Shown: one piece after another, positions 9,132-18,706 of the stretch
How the letters are laid out: each line of letters opens with the position of its first letter
Numbering within the stretch: the first letter of the stretch is position 1
Assembly: GCA_002701395.1 (NCBI GenBank)
Contig: NZVC01000029.1
Span: 136,862-192,996, forward strand
Source: Maritimibacter sp.
GTDB taxonomy: Bacteria > Pseudomonadota > Alphaproteobacteria > Rhodobacterales > Rhodobacteraceae
DNA length: 56,135 nt
Reading direction: 5' to 3'
Notes under the pieces: generated by a model
The model's database searches: none
What the model was told of the DNA's origin: nothing
The model's input: the letters and a program-made list of their open reading frames with translations, nothing else
Position numbers and translations under genes: made by a program

Positions 9132-9230
9132 CTAGGCGCAACGCGCCCCGAGGAAAAGCGGGAATGGTCTTGTTTTCCGCCGCATCGCAGCGCACTACAT
9201 CGCCAAGAGGACGGATCGAAGGAGAGCGCC

Positions 9231-10421
9231 ATGAGCTGGAAAACCCTTGACGACATGGACCTTGACGGAAAGGTCGTCCTGACCCGCGTGGACATCAACG
9301 TCCCGATGGAAAACGGGAAAGTGACCGACACGACGCGCATCGACCGCATCGTGCCGACCGTCCGGGACATCCTCGACAAGGGCGGCAAGCCGGTGCTGAT
9401 GGCCCACTTCGGCCGCCCGAAGGGCAAGGACGTCCCCGAAATGTCGCTGAAACAGGTCGTGCCCGCGCTGGAATCCGCGCTGGGTGTGCCGGTCACCTTC
9501 GCCGAGAACTGCATCGGCGGTCCGGCGAAGATCGCGGTTTCGAAGATGGAAGCGGGGCAGGTCGTCCTTTTGGAGAACACCCGCTTTCACGAGGGCGAGG
9601 AAGCCAACGACGACATGTTCGCCGCCGCCCTTGCCGCACTGGGCGAAGTCTATTGCAACGACGCGTTTTCGGCGGCGCACCGGGCCCATGCCTCGACCGA
9701 GGGGATCGCGCGCCTGCTGCCGTCCTGCGCCGGTCGCCTGATGCAGGCCGAGCTTGAGGCACTGGAAGCCGCGCTTGGCGATCCGAAACGCCCGGTCGTC
9801 GCCGTGGTCGGGGGCGCCAAGGTGTCGACCAAGCTGGAACTGCTGAGCAACCTGATCGAGAAGGTCGACACGCTGGTGATCGGCGGCGGCATGGCCAACA
9901 CCTTCCTTGCGGCGAAAGGCATCGACGTCGGCAAGTCGCTGGCCGAGCACGAGATGACAGACACGGCGCTGGAAATCATCGAGAAGGCGAACAGCACGGG
10001 CTGCCACCTGCTGCTGCCGTCCGACGTCGTCGTCGCGCGCGAGTTCAAGGCGGGTGCCGAGAACGAGACGGTCTCTGCCGACGCCTGCCCGGCGGACGCG
10101 ATGATCCTTGACGCGGGCCCCGCCACGGTGGTCGAGATCGGGTCTGTCTTCGAGGAATCCTCGACCCTGATCTGGAACGGCCCGCTGGGGGCGTTCGAGA
10201 TCGCGCCGTTCGACACGGCGACGGTCGCGGCGGCGAAGAAAGCGGCCGAGCTGACGCAGGCGGGCGGTCTGGTTTCGGTCGCCGGCGGCGGCGACACGGT
10301 GGCCGCGCTGAACCACGCCGGGGCGGGTGAATCCTTCACCTATGTCTCCACCGCGGGCGGAGCGTTTCTGGAATGGATGGAGGGCAAGACTTTGCCCGGG
10401 GTTGCCGCCCTCGAGGGTTGA
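9231..10421 (+). CDS. pgk: Phosphoglycerate kinase
   Basis: The protein has 396 residues, the usual bacterial length. It starts [20 protein letters not shown] with the substrate-binding [12 protein letters not shown]. It also contains [37 protein letters not shown], the nucleotide loop [16 protein letters not shown] and [11 protein letters not shown]. It makes ATP from 1,3-bisphosphoglycerate in lower glycolysis. GAAGGAGAG precedes the ATG at good spacing; the open frame runs far upstream but without coding character. A putative exported protein and the class I aldolase follow on the same strand. Confidence 0.97.
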   Translation: MSWKTLDDMDLDGKVVLTRVDINVPMENGKVTDTTRIDRIVPTVRDILDKGGKPVLMAHFGRPKGKDVPEMSLKQVVPALESALGVPVTFAENCIGGPAKIAVSKMEAGQVVLLENTRFHEGEEANDDMFAAALAALGEVYCNDAFSAAHRAHASTEGIARLLPSCAGRLMQAELEALEAALGDPKRPVVAVVGGAKVSTKLELLSNLIEKVDTLVIGGGMANTFLAAKGIDVGKSLAEHEMTDTALEIIEKANSTGCHLLLPSDVVVAREFKAGAENETVSADACPADAMILDAGPATVVEIGSVFEESSTLIWNGPLGAFEIAPFDTATVAAAKKAAELTQAGGLVSVAGGGDTVAALNHAGAGESFTYVSTAGGAFLEWMEGKTLPGVAALEG

Positions 10422-10480
10422 TTTCCCGGCGCGGCTTCTGTCTGATCCGGCTCGACTGACTTTTGACGAGAGGATTTCAG

Positions 10481-12055
10481 ATGCGTCGTCTGCTTGCCGC
10501 AACCGCGGCAGTTTCCGCCCTTATTCCAGCGGCATCCCATGCACAGGACAAGGTCACCCTTTGGGATGTCCTGTCCCTTGACCGGATCGCGCAGTCGGTC
10601 CTGCACAGCGGCATCCAGATGCTGCGCACGCAGATGGACCTTCAGTACGGCGATCTGGCCGTCGACCTGCGCCGCAGCCGGGTCACGATGACCGATGTCA
10701 CCGCGTGGCCGTTCTTTGACTGGGACGAGTACGGGGAATGCGAGATTTCCATCGGCGCGCTGACCCTTGTCGGCACGCCGATCGACATTTCCGACCGGTT
10801 CAACGGCACGGCGCGGATCTCGGGGCTGACGGCGACCAAGGCCTGTTTCCCGACCGAGGCGCACATGGGCTTCGAGATGGCCGGGCTGGACACGCTGACG
10901 ATCCCGCGCATGACCATCGACATGAACTATGGCATGCCGTCCTCGGACGCGCTGGTGCGCGTCTTCGCGGATGTCGACGGCGTCGCGACCTTCGATCTGA
11001 GCGGCGATTTCTCGTACTTCTGGTTCGATGGCCGCGAGGACATGGAAGAGCCGACCCCGGTCATGTTCCTCAGCAACGCAACCCTCGCCGTCGAGAACAA
11101 GGGCCTGTGGGAGACGTTGTCGAGCGTCCTGCCGCCGCCGCTGACCGGCGAGAATTCCGGCGAGGCGCTGCGCGACATGATCGTCGGCGGCCTGACGGGC
11201 GGCGCGCCCGAAGCCCCGTCGGCAGAGATGACCGCCTTTGCCGACAGCATTGTCGAGGTGTGGCCGCAGTTCGTGGCCAACCCGCAGCGGCTGGTGCTTG
11301 AGACCGGGTTCGACGGCGATGTCTACGTCGATATCGAGGCGCTTGACGACGACCCGGACGAGATCTTCACGCTGCTTCAGCCGCAACTGGCGCTGGCACC
11401 GGCGCGCGTGTCCAGCGCGGTTCCGGTGGACTTGCTAAGACGCGCGACCGGCGATGACGCCGCCGACCTGACGGACGCGGAAAAGGCCACCGTGGGCGAA
11501 GCCCTTGTGACCGGCGTGGGTGCCCCGCGCAACGTGACCGCGGGCGTCGCCCTGCTAGAGCCGCTGGCCGAAGCAGGTGATGCGGGCGTGGCGCTGCTGC
11601 TGGCGCAGGCCTTGGAAGTCCGCGATCCGGATGCGGCCTATGAATGGGCGCTGCGGGCCGGGGCCGGGGGCGAGCCTGGCGCGACCGCGATGCTCGACAA
11701 GCTGGAAAACACGCTGGACTTCGCGACCGTGCTGTCGCTGCAGGACGACGTCTCCGGCGCCGAAAGCGGTCCCGCCGACGCCACCGGGTCGCTGGCCGCG
11801 CTGCGCGAGCAGGCGGCGATGCGGCTGTCGGGCAGCGGCGCGGCGCGGTCCTACGGGCTTGCGTCGATGTACGCGATGCTGGCCTCGGCCGCCGGGGACC
11901 CCGAAGCTGCCGACATGCTGGCGGAGATCGACGAACTCGTCCGCCTTGGCGGCGGGTCCGCGATGACGGCATGGTCCGAGACCGAGGCGCGCTATTCCGA
12001 TCGCGCGATGCAGCTTTGGGTCGATCAGGATCTGCCGTCGCAGTTCGCGCAGTAG
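10481..12055 (+). CDS. Exported protein of unknown function with Sel1-like C-terminus
   Basis: This 524-residue protein has a signal peptide (MRRLLAATAAVSALIPAASHA). A long acidic, beta-rich body follows (about 30-310, with repeated 'LT...TIPRMTIDMNYG'-like strands). The Ala-rich helical C-terminal third includes GVALLEPLAEAGDAGVALLL, reminiscent of Sel1/TPR repeats. I do not recognise the family. It lies 59 bases after pgk and upstream of the class I aldolase on the same strand. A GAGAGG motif precedes the chosen ATG at good spacing, and the signal peptide supports this start. It is probably periplasmic. Confidence 0.75.
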   Translation: MRRLLAATAAVSALIPAASHAQDKVTLWDVLSLDRIAQSVLHSGIQMLRTQMDLQYGDLAVDLRRSRVTMTDVTAWPFFDWDEYGECEISIGALTLVGTPIDISDRFNGTARISGLTATKACFPTEAHMGFEMAGLDTLTIPRMTIDMNYGMPSSDALVRVFADVDGVATFDLSGDFSYFWFDGREDMEEPTPVMFLSNATLAVENKGLWETLSSVLPPPLTGENSGEALRDMIVGGLTGGAPEAPSAEMTAFADSIVEVWPQFVANPQRLVLETGFDGDVYVDIEALDDDPDEIFTLLQPQLALAPARVSSAVPVDLLRRATGDDAADLTDAEKATVGEALVTGVGAPRNVTAGVALLEPLAEAGDAGVALLLAQALEVRDPDAAYEWALRAGAGGEPGATAMLDKLENTLDFATVLSLQDDVSGAESGPADATGSLAALREQAAMRLSGSGAARSYGLASMYAMLASAAGDPEAADMLAEIDELVRLGGGSAMTAWSETEARYSDRAMQLWVDQDLPSQFAQ

Positions 12056-12077
12056 ACAGGTTTCGCCGACAATCCCG

Positions 12078-12111
12078 CGTCCGGCGCCGGATCTCACCGC
12101 AGCGCCGGACG
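12078..12111 (+). terminator. Stem-loop after the exported Sel1-like protein
   Basis: CGTCCGGCGC (12078-12087) pairs perfectly with GCGCCGGACG (12102-12111) across a 14-base loop, 22 bases past the stop codon. TGATTTTC follows, so it is a plausible though imperfect intrinsic terminator. Confidence 0.5.
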
Positions 12112-12126
12112 TGATTTTCAAAAAAA

Positions 12127-12155
12127 TCCCGCATATGCGGGACGTTAGCGATACC
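12127..12155. promoter_or_regulatory. 16-base palindrome and TTAGCG site upstream of the aldolase gene
   Basis: TCCCGCATATGCGGGA (12127-12142) is a perfect palindrome preceded by seven A residues, so on the minus strand it reads as a hairpin followed by T7. Immediately after it lies GTTAGCGATACC (12144-12155), which matches the zwf operator core TTAGCG.TA. Both lie 70-100 bases before the aldolase ATG. One may be an operator and the other a block to antisense transcription; that is inference. Confidence 0.4.
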
Positions 12156-12223
12156 AGCAATTCCCACTGTCCCGGACTTCCCTTAGACGGGTCAGGAACA
12201 GAGACAGCATGAGGAGCCCTGCT

Positions 12224-13153
12224 ATGAAGGCCACCGGAACCGTCAAGAAGATCCTTGCCAACTACGAGGGCGAAAACCCCGGCGTCAAAGGCAAGCTGTG
12301 CCAGATGCTGATGCACGGCAAGCTGGCCGGCACCGGCAAGATGATCATCCTGCCCGTCGACCAAGGCTTCGAGCACGGCCCCGCCCGCAGCTTCGCGCCG
12401 AACCCGGAAGGGTATGATCCGCACTATCACTACAAGCTGGCGATCGACGCCGGGCTGTCTGCCTATGCCGCCCCGCTTGGTCCGCTGGAAGCGGGTGCAG
12501 ACACCTTCGCGGGGCAGATCCCGACGATCCTGAAAGTGAACTCGGCCAATTCGCTGATGTCCGGCACCTCGGGCAAGAACCAGGCCGTGACCGCCTCGGT
12601 GGACGACGCGCTGCGCCTTGGCTGCGCCGCCATCGGTTTCACAATCTACCCGGGTTCGGACATGGCGCTGGATATGTTCGAAGAGATCGTCGAGATGCGC
12701 AAGGAAGCCGCCGCCAAGGGCGTGGCGACCGTGATCTGGTCCTACCCGCGCGGTGAAGGCATCACCAAGGAAGGCGAGACCGCGATCGACGTCGGCGCCT
12801 ACGCCGCCCACATGGCGGCGCTGCTGGGCGCGCACATCATCAAGATCAAGCTGTCCACCGACCACATCATGCAGCCCGAAGCGAAGAAGGTCTTCGACGA
12901 GGCCGGCATCGACATCTCGACCCAGGCCGCGCGCGTGAAGGAATGCGTGCGCTCGTCCTTCGACGGTCGCCGGATCATCGTGTTCTCGGGCGGTGCCTCG
13001 AAAGGCGCCGATGCGGTCTATGACGACGCCCGTGCGATCCGCGACGGCGGCGGCAACGGCTCGATCATCGGGCGCAACAGCTTCCAGCGGTCGCGTGAAG
13101 ACGCGCTCGAGATGCTGGGCAAGCTGGTCGACATCTACAAGGGCAAGGACTGA
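12224..13153 (+). CDS. Class I fructose-bisphosphate aldolase (DhnA type)
   Basis: The protein has 309 residues. Blocks include MIILPVDQGFEHGPARSFA, LKVNSANSLMSGTSGKNQA, ATVIWSYPRGEGITKEGE, and HIIKIKLSTDHIM with the likely Schiff-base lysine. Phosphate-binding blocks follow (IIVFSGGASKGADAVYDDAR, SIIGRNSFQR). This is the archaeal/DhnA-type class I aldolase, which splits fructose 1,6-bisphosphate or runs in gluconeogenesis. GAGGAG seven bases before the ATG supports the start. The gene is followed by a double hairpin, and carries a TTAGCG-type site upstream. Confidence 0.92.
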   Translation: MKATGTVKKILANYEGENPGVKGKLCQMLMHGKLAGTGKMIILPVDQGFEHGPARSFAPNPEGYDPHYHYKLAIDAGLSAYAAPLGPLEAGADTFAGQIPTILKVNSANSLMSGTSGKNQAVTASVDDALRLGCAAIGFTIYPGSDMALDMFEEIVEMRKEAAAKGVATVIWSYPRGEGITKEGETAIDVGAYAAHMAALLGAHIIKIKLSTDHIMQPEAKKVFDEAGIDISTQAARVKECVRSSFDGRRIIVFSGGASKGADAVYDDARAIRDGGGNGSIIGRNSFQRSREDALEMLGKLVDIYKGKD

Positions 13154-13160
13154 TCCTGCC

Positions 13161-13225
13161 TGCGGGTCCGCTTCGGACCCGCACCACCACGCGACCACCA
13201 CGCGACGGGGCCCTTCGGGGCCCCG
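13161..13225 (+). terminator. Double hairpin after the aldolase gene
   Basis: TGCGGGTCCG-CTT-CGGACCCGCA (13161-13183) forms a perfect 10-bp stem. CGGGGCCC-TTCG-GGGCCCCG (13206-13225) is an 8-bp stem closed by a UUCG tetraloop. The first begins 8 bases after the stop. Neither is followed by a clear T-run, but two strong hairpins in tandem make a terminator likely. Confidence 0.7.
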
Positions 13226-13309
13226 CTTGCGTTGGGGCGGTGTTGTCTTTCGCGCGCCGCGATGGTCTGTTGCGCTCAACCGAAATTTGACGCCAGACGG
13301 GAACACGCG

Positions 13310-14428
13310 ATGACACTCGAAACCACCCATGTCGGAAGCCTGCCGCGCGGAGACGCCCTGTCGGCGCTTCTGATCGCCAAGGACAAGGGCGAGGCTTACG
13401 ACGCCGCCGAGTTCGAAGCCGTCGTTCAGGCTGCCATCAACGAGGCGGTGCGCCATCAGGTCGACTCCGGCGTGTCCATCGTATCGGACGGGGAACTGGG
13501 CAAGGTCGGCTATTCCACCTACATGCAGGAACGCCTCAGCGGCTTCGGCGGCCATGTCGACCGCAAGCCCGCCAAGGACCTTGCCGGGCACCCGGGGCTG
13601 GCGAAGAAGCTAAGCGCGATCATGGGCAGCCAGGAATTCACCCGCGCCTCCTGCGTGGGCGAGGTGAAGCTGCTGGATCTTCAGCCCGCGCTGGACGACA
13701 TCCGCCGCTTCAAGACCGCGCTGGAGGCGGAAGGCAAGGGCACGAAGGCCTTCATGAACGCCGCCTCGCCGGGGCTGATCACCGCCTTTCAGGTCAACCG
13801 CTACTACCCGGACCACGAAAGCTATCTTGCGGCGCTGGTCGCCGCGATGCGGCCCGAGTACGAGGCGATCCTCGACGCGGGCTTCGACATCCAGTTCGAC
13901 TGTCCCGATCTCGCCATGTCGGCGCACACCGGCTATCAGGACATGTCGCAGGACGAGTTCGTGAAGGTCGCCGCGATGAACGTCGAGGCGCTGAACGCCG
14001 CGACCGAGGGTCTGCCCGCCGACCGGATGCGGATGCACCTGTGCTGGGGCAACTACGAGGGTCCGCACGACCACGACATCCCGCTGGAAAAGGTGATCGA
14101 CGTGGTGCTGTCGGCGCGGCCCAGCACGATCCTGTTCGAAAGCGCGAACCCCTGCCACGAACACGAATGGACCGTCTGGCGCGATGCCGACATCCCGGAC
14201 GACAAGATCCTTGCGCCGGGGGTGATCGACACCTGCTCGAACTACGTCGAACATCCGCAGCTGATCGCGCAGCGGCTTGGACGCTTCACCGACATCGTCG
14301 GCAAGGACCGGGTCATCGCCAGCACCGACTGCGGCTTCGGCACCTTCGCGGGCTACGGCAAGATCGACCCCGAGGTGACGTGGAAGAAGCTGCGCAACCT
14401 GCGCGCGGGCGCCGACCTCGCGGCCTGA
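13310..14428 (+). CDS. Stand-alone MetE C-terminal-domain-like methyltransferase
   Basis: The protein has 372 residues, only the catalytic half of the 750-residue MetE. It begins TTHVGSLPRGDAL. Zinc ligands are apparent as H243 and C245 in HLCWGN and C341 in STDCGFGTF. The family of cobalamin-independent methionine-synthase-like proteins includes folate-independent methionine synthases and alkyl-CoM-type transferases, so the methyl donor cannot be stated. There is no MetE N-terminal domain. The ATG at 13310 begins the family-like N-terminus. A long stem-loop separates it from the YCII-like gene downstream. Confidence 0.85.
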   Translation: MTLETTHVGSLPRGDALSALLIAKDKGEAYDAAEFEAVVQAAINEAVRHQVDSGVSIVSDGELGKVGYSTYMQERLSGFGGHVDRKPAKDLAGHPGLAKKLSAIMGSQEFTRASCVGEVKLLDLQPALDDIRRFKTALEAEGKGTKAFMNAASPGLITAFQVNRYYPDHESYLAALVAAMRPEYEAILDAGFDIQFDCPDLAMSAHTGYQDMSQDEFVKVAAMNVEALNAATEGLPADRMRMHLCWGNYEGPHDHDIPLEKVIDVVLSARPSTILFESANPCHEHEWTVWRDADIPDDKILAPGVIDTCSNYVEHPQLIAQRLGRFTDIVGKDRVIASTDCGFGTFAGYGKIDPEVTWKKLRNLRAGADLAA

Positions 14429-14452
14429 CCGGTCACCGGGCAAGGAATTGAT

Positions 14453-14493
14453 GCAAGGTTCGGGGCCGGCCGGGTATAGGCTGGCCCCGAACC
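14453..14493 (+). terminator. 13-bp stem-loop between the MetE-like and YCII-like genes
   Basis: AAGGTTCGGGGCC (14453-14465) pairs perfectly with GGCCCCGAACCTT (14481-14493), loop 15 bases. It lies 24 bases past the stop of the MetE-like gene and 19 bases before the next ATG. It could end the first transcript or control entry to the second gene. No T-run follows. Confidence 0.5.
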
Positions 14494-14512
14494 TTCAGCA
14501 TGGAGCACACAG

Positions 14513-14851
14513 ATGCCCCGTTTCCTTGCCCTTTACACCATGCGGCACGAAGACTTTGACGCCTTCCGCGCCCTGCCGAAATCCGAACAGGACGCGATCG
14601 ACGATGCCGGGGTCCCGGCGTGGGCGGATTGGGAAGCCCGCAACGCAGCCGCCATCGTCGACCGGGGCGGCATGGTCGGGAAGACCAAGCGCATCACGAG
14701 GGACGGGATTGCCGACGCGATCAACCCGATCTGCGGATACCTCGTCGTCGAGGCCGAAACGTCCGAAGCCGCTGCCCGGCTGTTCGCCGACCACCCGCAC
14801 ATCCTGATCTTCCCCGGCGACGGCGTCGACATCATGCCCTTCGTGACCTGA
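14513..14851 (+). CDS. Small YCII-like protein
   Basis: The 112-residue cytoplasmic protein has a ferredoxin-like alpha/beta pattern: MPRFLALYTMRHEDFDAFRA, AAIVDRGGMVGKTKRIT, GYLVVEAETSEAAARLFADH, and PHILIFPGDGVDIMPFV. This resembles YCII/DGPF-domain proteins; no catalytic function can be assigned. GGAG at good spacing supports the start. Its last 20 bases overlap the end of the convergent diguanylate cyclase gene. Confidence 0.75.
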   Translation: MPRFLALYTMRHEDFDAFRALPKSEQDAIDDAGVPAWADWEARNAAAIVDRGGMVGKTKRITRDGIADAINPICGYLVVEAETSEAAARLFADHPHILIFPGDGVDIMPFVT

Positions 14852-15956
14852 CCCCGCCGGCCCTCGGCCCGGGTTCCATGTCGCGTTCCCGACCGGCCTC
14901 GCGTCGGGCGGCGTCTTCTTTCGCCGCGTACATCGCCACATCGGCCAGCCGCAGCAGTTCGTCCGGCGGGACCGGGGCGCCGGGCGCGCTGATCGCCCAG
15001 CCCACGCTTAGCCCCACGCGCCCGCCGGTACAGCGCGGCACCTCGGCCAGCACCCGGTCCCGGAACGCGGCCGCCCCGGCCTCGGACGTGTCCGGCAGCA
15101 GCAGGCAGAACTCGTCACCGCCATAGCGGAACACCATGTCCGAGGTGCGGGACAGCCGTTGCAGCATCTGCGCCACCTGCTTGAGGATGCGGTCGCCCGC
15201 GGCGTGTCCTTCGGTGTCGTTCAGCACCTTGAACCGGTTCAGATCCGCGAACATCAGGCACAGCGCGCCATCCCGCCGCGCGGCGGCGGCGCATTCGCGG
15301 TCCAGCGCCTCGGAAAAGGCGCGGCGGTTGTACAGGCCGGTCAGCGCGTCGATCCGGCTTGTCGCTTCCAGCCACGCGGTCCGTTCGCGCACGACCTCTT
15401 CCAACTGGCGCGACGAGGCCACGAGTTCCTCTTGCAGCGCCGCGATCTGGCCGTGCAGGCCGTGCACGTAGGTGTCGAAGGTCAGTTCCATGTCCAGCAG
15501 CAGCAGGCGGCGCAGGGCAGGGGGCGGATAGTCGGACCCCGTCCGGCGCTTCAGGTACAGGCCCAGCACCTGCAACAACTGGAACACCGATGAAATATAG
15601 TACTTCACCGGGATGCCGATCCGCCCGTGCACACGCCCCACGCGCAGCCGCCGCTCGGCATAGGCGACGTCATAGTCGCCGCAGAACAGGTCCAGCACAT
15701 AGGCCCGCATCGCCGTCTTCAGCCGCAACAGCGTGTCGCGGTCCCCGATCAGCGCGCGGATCGCCGGTTCCGCCAGTTGGCGGCGATAGAATTCCTCGAT
15801 GATGTCGTCGATTGCCAGTTCGACCGTGGGCCGAAGCTGGGCAAGCTCTGCCTCCTCCTCGGCGTGAAGGCCAAGCAGCAGCTTGCGTTTGCGAAGCTCC
15901 GCCGCCGTGAGACCCAGCTTTTCCGCGAGCCCCACTGCGGGATCGTTGATCGGCAT
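14832..15956 (-). CDS. Globin-coupled diguanylate cyclase
   Basis: The protein has 374 residues. Residues 1-165 form a helical sensor-globin domain with the likely haem-ligand H110 (RVGRVHGRIGIPVKYYISSV). A coiled linker runs from about 165 to 200. The GGDEF domain follows, starting DALTGLYNRRAF, with active-site GGDEF at 279-283 and a product-inhibition RxxD (RTSD, 270-273) five residues before it. It would make cyclic-di-GMP in response to oxygen or another gas. There is no membrane segment. The ATG at 15956 starts the globin domain directly. Its 3' end overlaps the convergent YCII-like gene by 20 bases. Confidence 0.92.
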   Translation of the reverse strand: MPINDPAVGLAEKLGLTAAELRKRKLLLGLHAEEEAELAQLRPTVELAIDDIIEEFYRRQLAEPAIRALIGDRDTLLRLKTAMRAYVLDLFCGDYDVAYAERRLRVGRVHGRIGIPVKYYISSVFQLLQVLGLYLKRRTGSDYPPPALRRLLLLDMELTFDTYVHGLHGQIAALQEELVASSRQLEEVVRERTAWLEATSRIDALTGLYNRRAFSEALDRECAAAARRDGALCLMFADLNRFKVLNDTEGHAAGDRILKQVAQMLQRLSRTSDMVFRYGGDEFCLLLPDTSEAGAAAFRDRVLAEVPRCTGGRVGLSVGWAISAPGAPVPPDELLRLADVAMYAAKEDAARREAGRERDMEPGPRAGGVRSRRA

Positions 15957-16023
15957 TTGCTGGCACCCACGTCCGCCCCACGTCCGTCCGGACCAGTAGA
16001 TACCGGCGTGCCTTGCGGAAATG

Positions 16024-16461
16024 TTAACGCGGGCCGGGTATGTCGAAGCCCTCGGGCGCAAGCTCGAACCCTTCGAACCGGAACGCGGGCGATACGGTGC
16101 AGCCCACCAGCGCCCAGCCATCCGGCGCATGGGCGGCCTGCCAGTGGTGTTCGGGGACGATCACCTGCGGCGCCTCTCCGGCGGCAAGGTCCGGACCAAG
16201 CCGGTGCGCCACCGCCGGCCCCGCATCATCGGCGGCAAGGCGCAGCGTCAGGGGCGTGCCGGCGTAGAAGTGCCAGATCTCGGTGGCGTCCACCCGGTGC
16301 CAGTGACTGCGTTCGCCCTGCTTGAGCAGGAAGTGGATGCAGGTGCCCGCCGGGCGTTCGCCCGCCGTCGCGTCCGCGATCCACGTCTGCCGGAACCAGC
16401 CGCCCTCGGGGTGCGGCTCCAGCCCCAGCCGTTCGATGATCTCGTCCGCCGTCATCTGCAT
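16024..16461 (-). CDS. DUF985 cupin-domain protein
   Basis: The 145-residue cupin contains ADEIIERLGLEPHPEGGWFR, then SHWHRVDATEIWHFYAG (metal-binding His pair), VIVPEHHWQAAH and ALVGCTVSPAFRFEGFEL. DUF985 proteins resemble RmlC-like cupins; their substrates are mostly unknown. Two ATGs lie two codons apart; the upstream one at 16461 has GGAGG six bases before it and was chosen. It lies 67 bases beyond the start of the cyclase gene, on the same strand. Confidence 0.85.
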   Translation of the reverse strand: MQMTADEIIERLGLEPHPEGGWFRQTWIADATAGERPAGTCIHFLLKQGERSHWHRVDATEIWHFYAGTPLTLRLAADDAGPAVAHRLGPDLAAGEAPQVIVPEHHWQAAHAPDGWALVGCTVSPAFRFEGFELAPEGFDIPGPR

Positions 16462-16522
16462 CGCGTGCCTCCGCTGCCTGTCGTCCAAGGGGTAGCGGGA
16501 TGGCGCAATCGCCACAAGCGGC

Positions 16523-16548
16523 GGAACATCCCGGCCCTTGCGGGCGTT
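16523..16548 (+). promoter_or_regulatory. EcfG-type general stress promoter
   Basis: GGAAC (16523-16527), a 17-base spacer, and CGTT (16545-16548) match the alphaproteobacterial EcfG consensus GGAAC-N16/17-CGTT exactly. It lies 33 bases before the ATG of the PRC-barrel gene, whose family is typical of the general stress regulon. Confidence 0.6.
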
Positions 16549-16580
16549 CTTTTGATGACTGACAATTTCGCGAGGATACC

Positions 16581-17114
16581 ATGTATCGCAGCACGACCTT
16601 TTTCGCCGCAGGCTGTCTGGCCGTAACGCCGGCGCTGGCACAGGAAACCACTGAACCCGAGGCGCCGATGCCGGTGGTCGAGGACAGTAGCCAAGGCGAA
16701 ACGGCCTCTGACACCGCGCCCGCGCCCGAGTCCGCGTCTGAGCCGGCAGGCATGATGCAGAACGCTCCTCTGATCGCCGCCGACGCGCTGGATGACGCGC
16801 TGATCTATTCGCTGGGCGAAACCTACGACCAGACGATCTGGGACAGCGGCGACCCGTTCGGCCCCATCGCGACGGGCTGGAACGAGATCGGCGAAGTCGA
16901 GGACGTGGTGCTGGACAGCGAAGCCAAGGTCGTCGGCGTGACGGTCGACGTGGGCGGCTTCCTTGGCATCGGCGAAACCACCGTCCTGCTGCCGACCGAC
17001 GACCTGCGCCTTGTGCAGACGCCCGAGGACAGCGGCTTTTACATCGTCACCCGCATGAGCCGCGAGCAGATCGAGGATGCGGAAGAGATCGAGAACCTAC
17101 TGGGCGACGACTGA
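16581..17114 (+). CDS. Exported PRC-barrel protein
   Basis: The 177-residue protein has a signal peptide (MYRSTTFFAAGCLAVTPALA), an acidic low-complexity linker to about residue 70, and a PRC-barrel: EIGEVEDVVLDSEAKVVGVT, VDVGGFLGIGETTVLLPTDD. PRC-barrels are small beta-barrels found in ribosome maturation, photosynthetic and stress proteins; exported ones are common stress-induced proteins in alphaproteobacteria. A perfect EcfG-type promoter lies upstream. Downstream come a 3' repeat element and an intrinsic terminator facing eno. Confidence 0.87.
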   Translation: MYRSTTFFAAGCLAVTPALAQETTEPEAPMPVVEDSSQGETASDTAPAPESASEPAGMMQNAPLIAADALDDALIYSLGETYDQTIWDSGDPFGPIATGWNEIGEVEDVVLDSEAKVVGVTVDVGGFLGIGETTVLLPTDDLRLVQTPEDSGFYIVTRMSREQIEDAEEIENLLGDD

Positions 17115-17120
17115 CGCCGT

Positions 17121-17171
17121 CTTTGGTCTTCAAATATCCCGGGGGGGTGCGGGGGGACCGCGTCCCCCCGC
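17121..17171 (+). repeat. 3'-end repeat element, copy B, with hairpin
   Basis: It starts 7 bases past the PRC-barrel stop: CTTTGGTCTTCAAATATCCC, a G-run, then GCGGGGGGAC-CGC-GTCCCCCCGC (17149-17171), a perfect 10-bp stem. It shares the CTTCAAATATCCCGGGGG core with the other copies. Function as a 3' processing or termination element is inferred. Confidence 0.6.
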
Positions 17172-17177
17172 TTTGAT

Positions 17178-17204
17178 CGGATCGCCGCAGGCGGTCCGAT
17201 TTTT
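17178..17204 (+). terminator. Intrinsic terminator between the PRC-barrel gene and eno
   Basis: CGGATCGCC-GCA-GGCGGTCCG (17178-17198, one G-T wobble) is followed by ATTTTT on the plus strand: a canonical intrinsic terminator for the PRC-barrel transcript. Confidence 0.8.
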
Positions 17205-17219
17205 CGTATCAGGCCCGAC

Positions 17220-18611
<1,392 letters not shown>

Positions 18612-18653
18612 TCAGATCGCGCCAGATCGGGCCAGGCTGGGGACGGATGGCAC

Positions 18654-18684
18654 GAAAAAGGGGCGCCTGACAGGCGCCCCTTTC
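18654..18684 (-). terminator. Intrinsic terminator of glnB-glnA
   Basis: On the minus strand, AAAGGGGCGCCT-GTC-AGGCGCCCCTTTTT forms a long GC-rich stem followed by five T residues, about 25 bases after the glnA stop. It separates glnA from eno on the same strand. Confidence 0.85.
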
Positions 18685-18706
18685 GAAATGTCGGTCCTCT
18701 GCCGGA

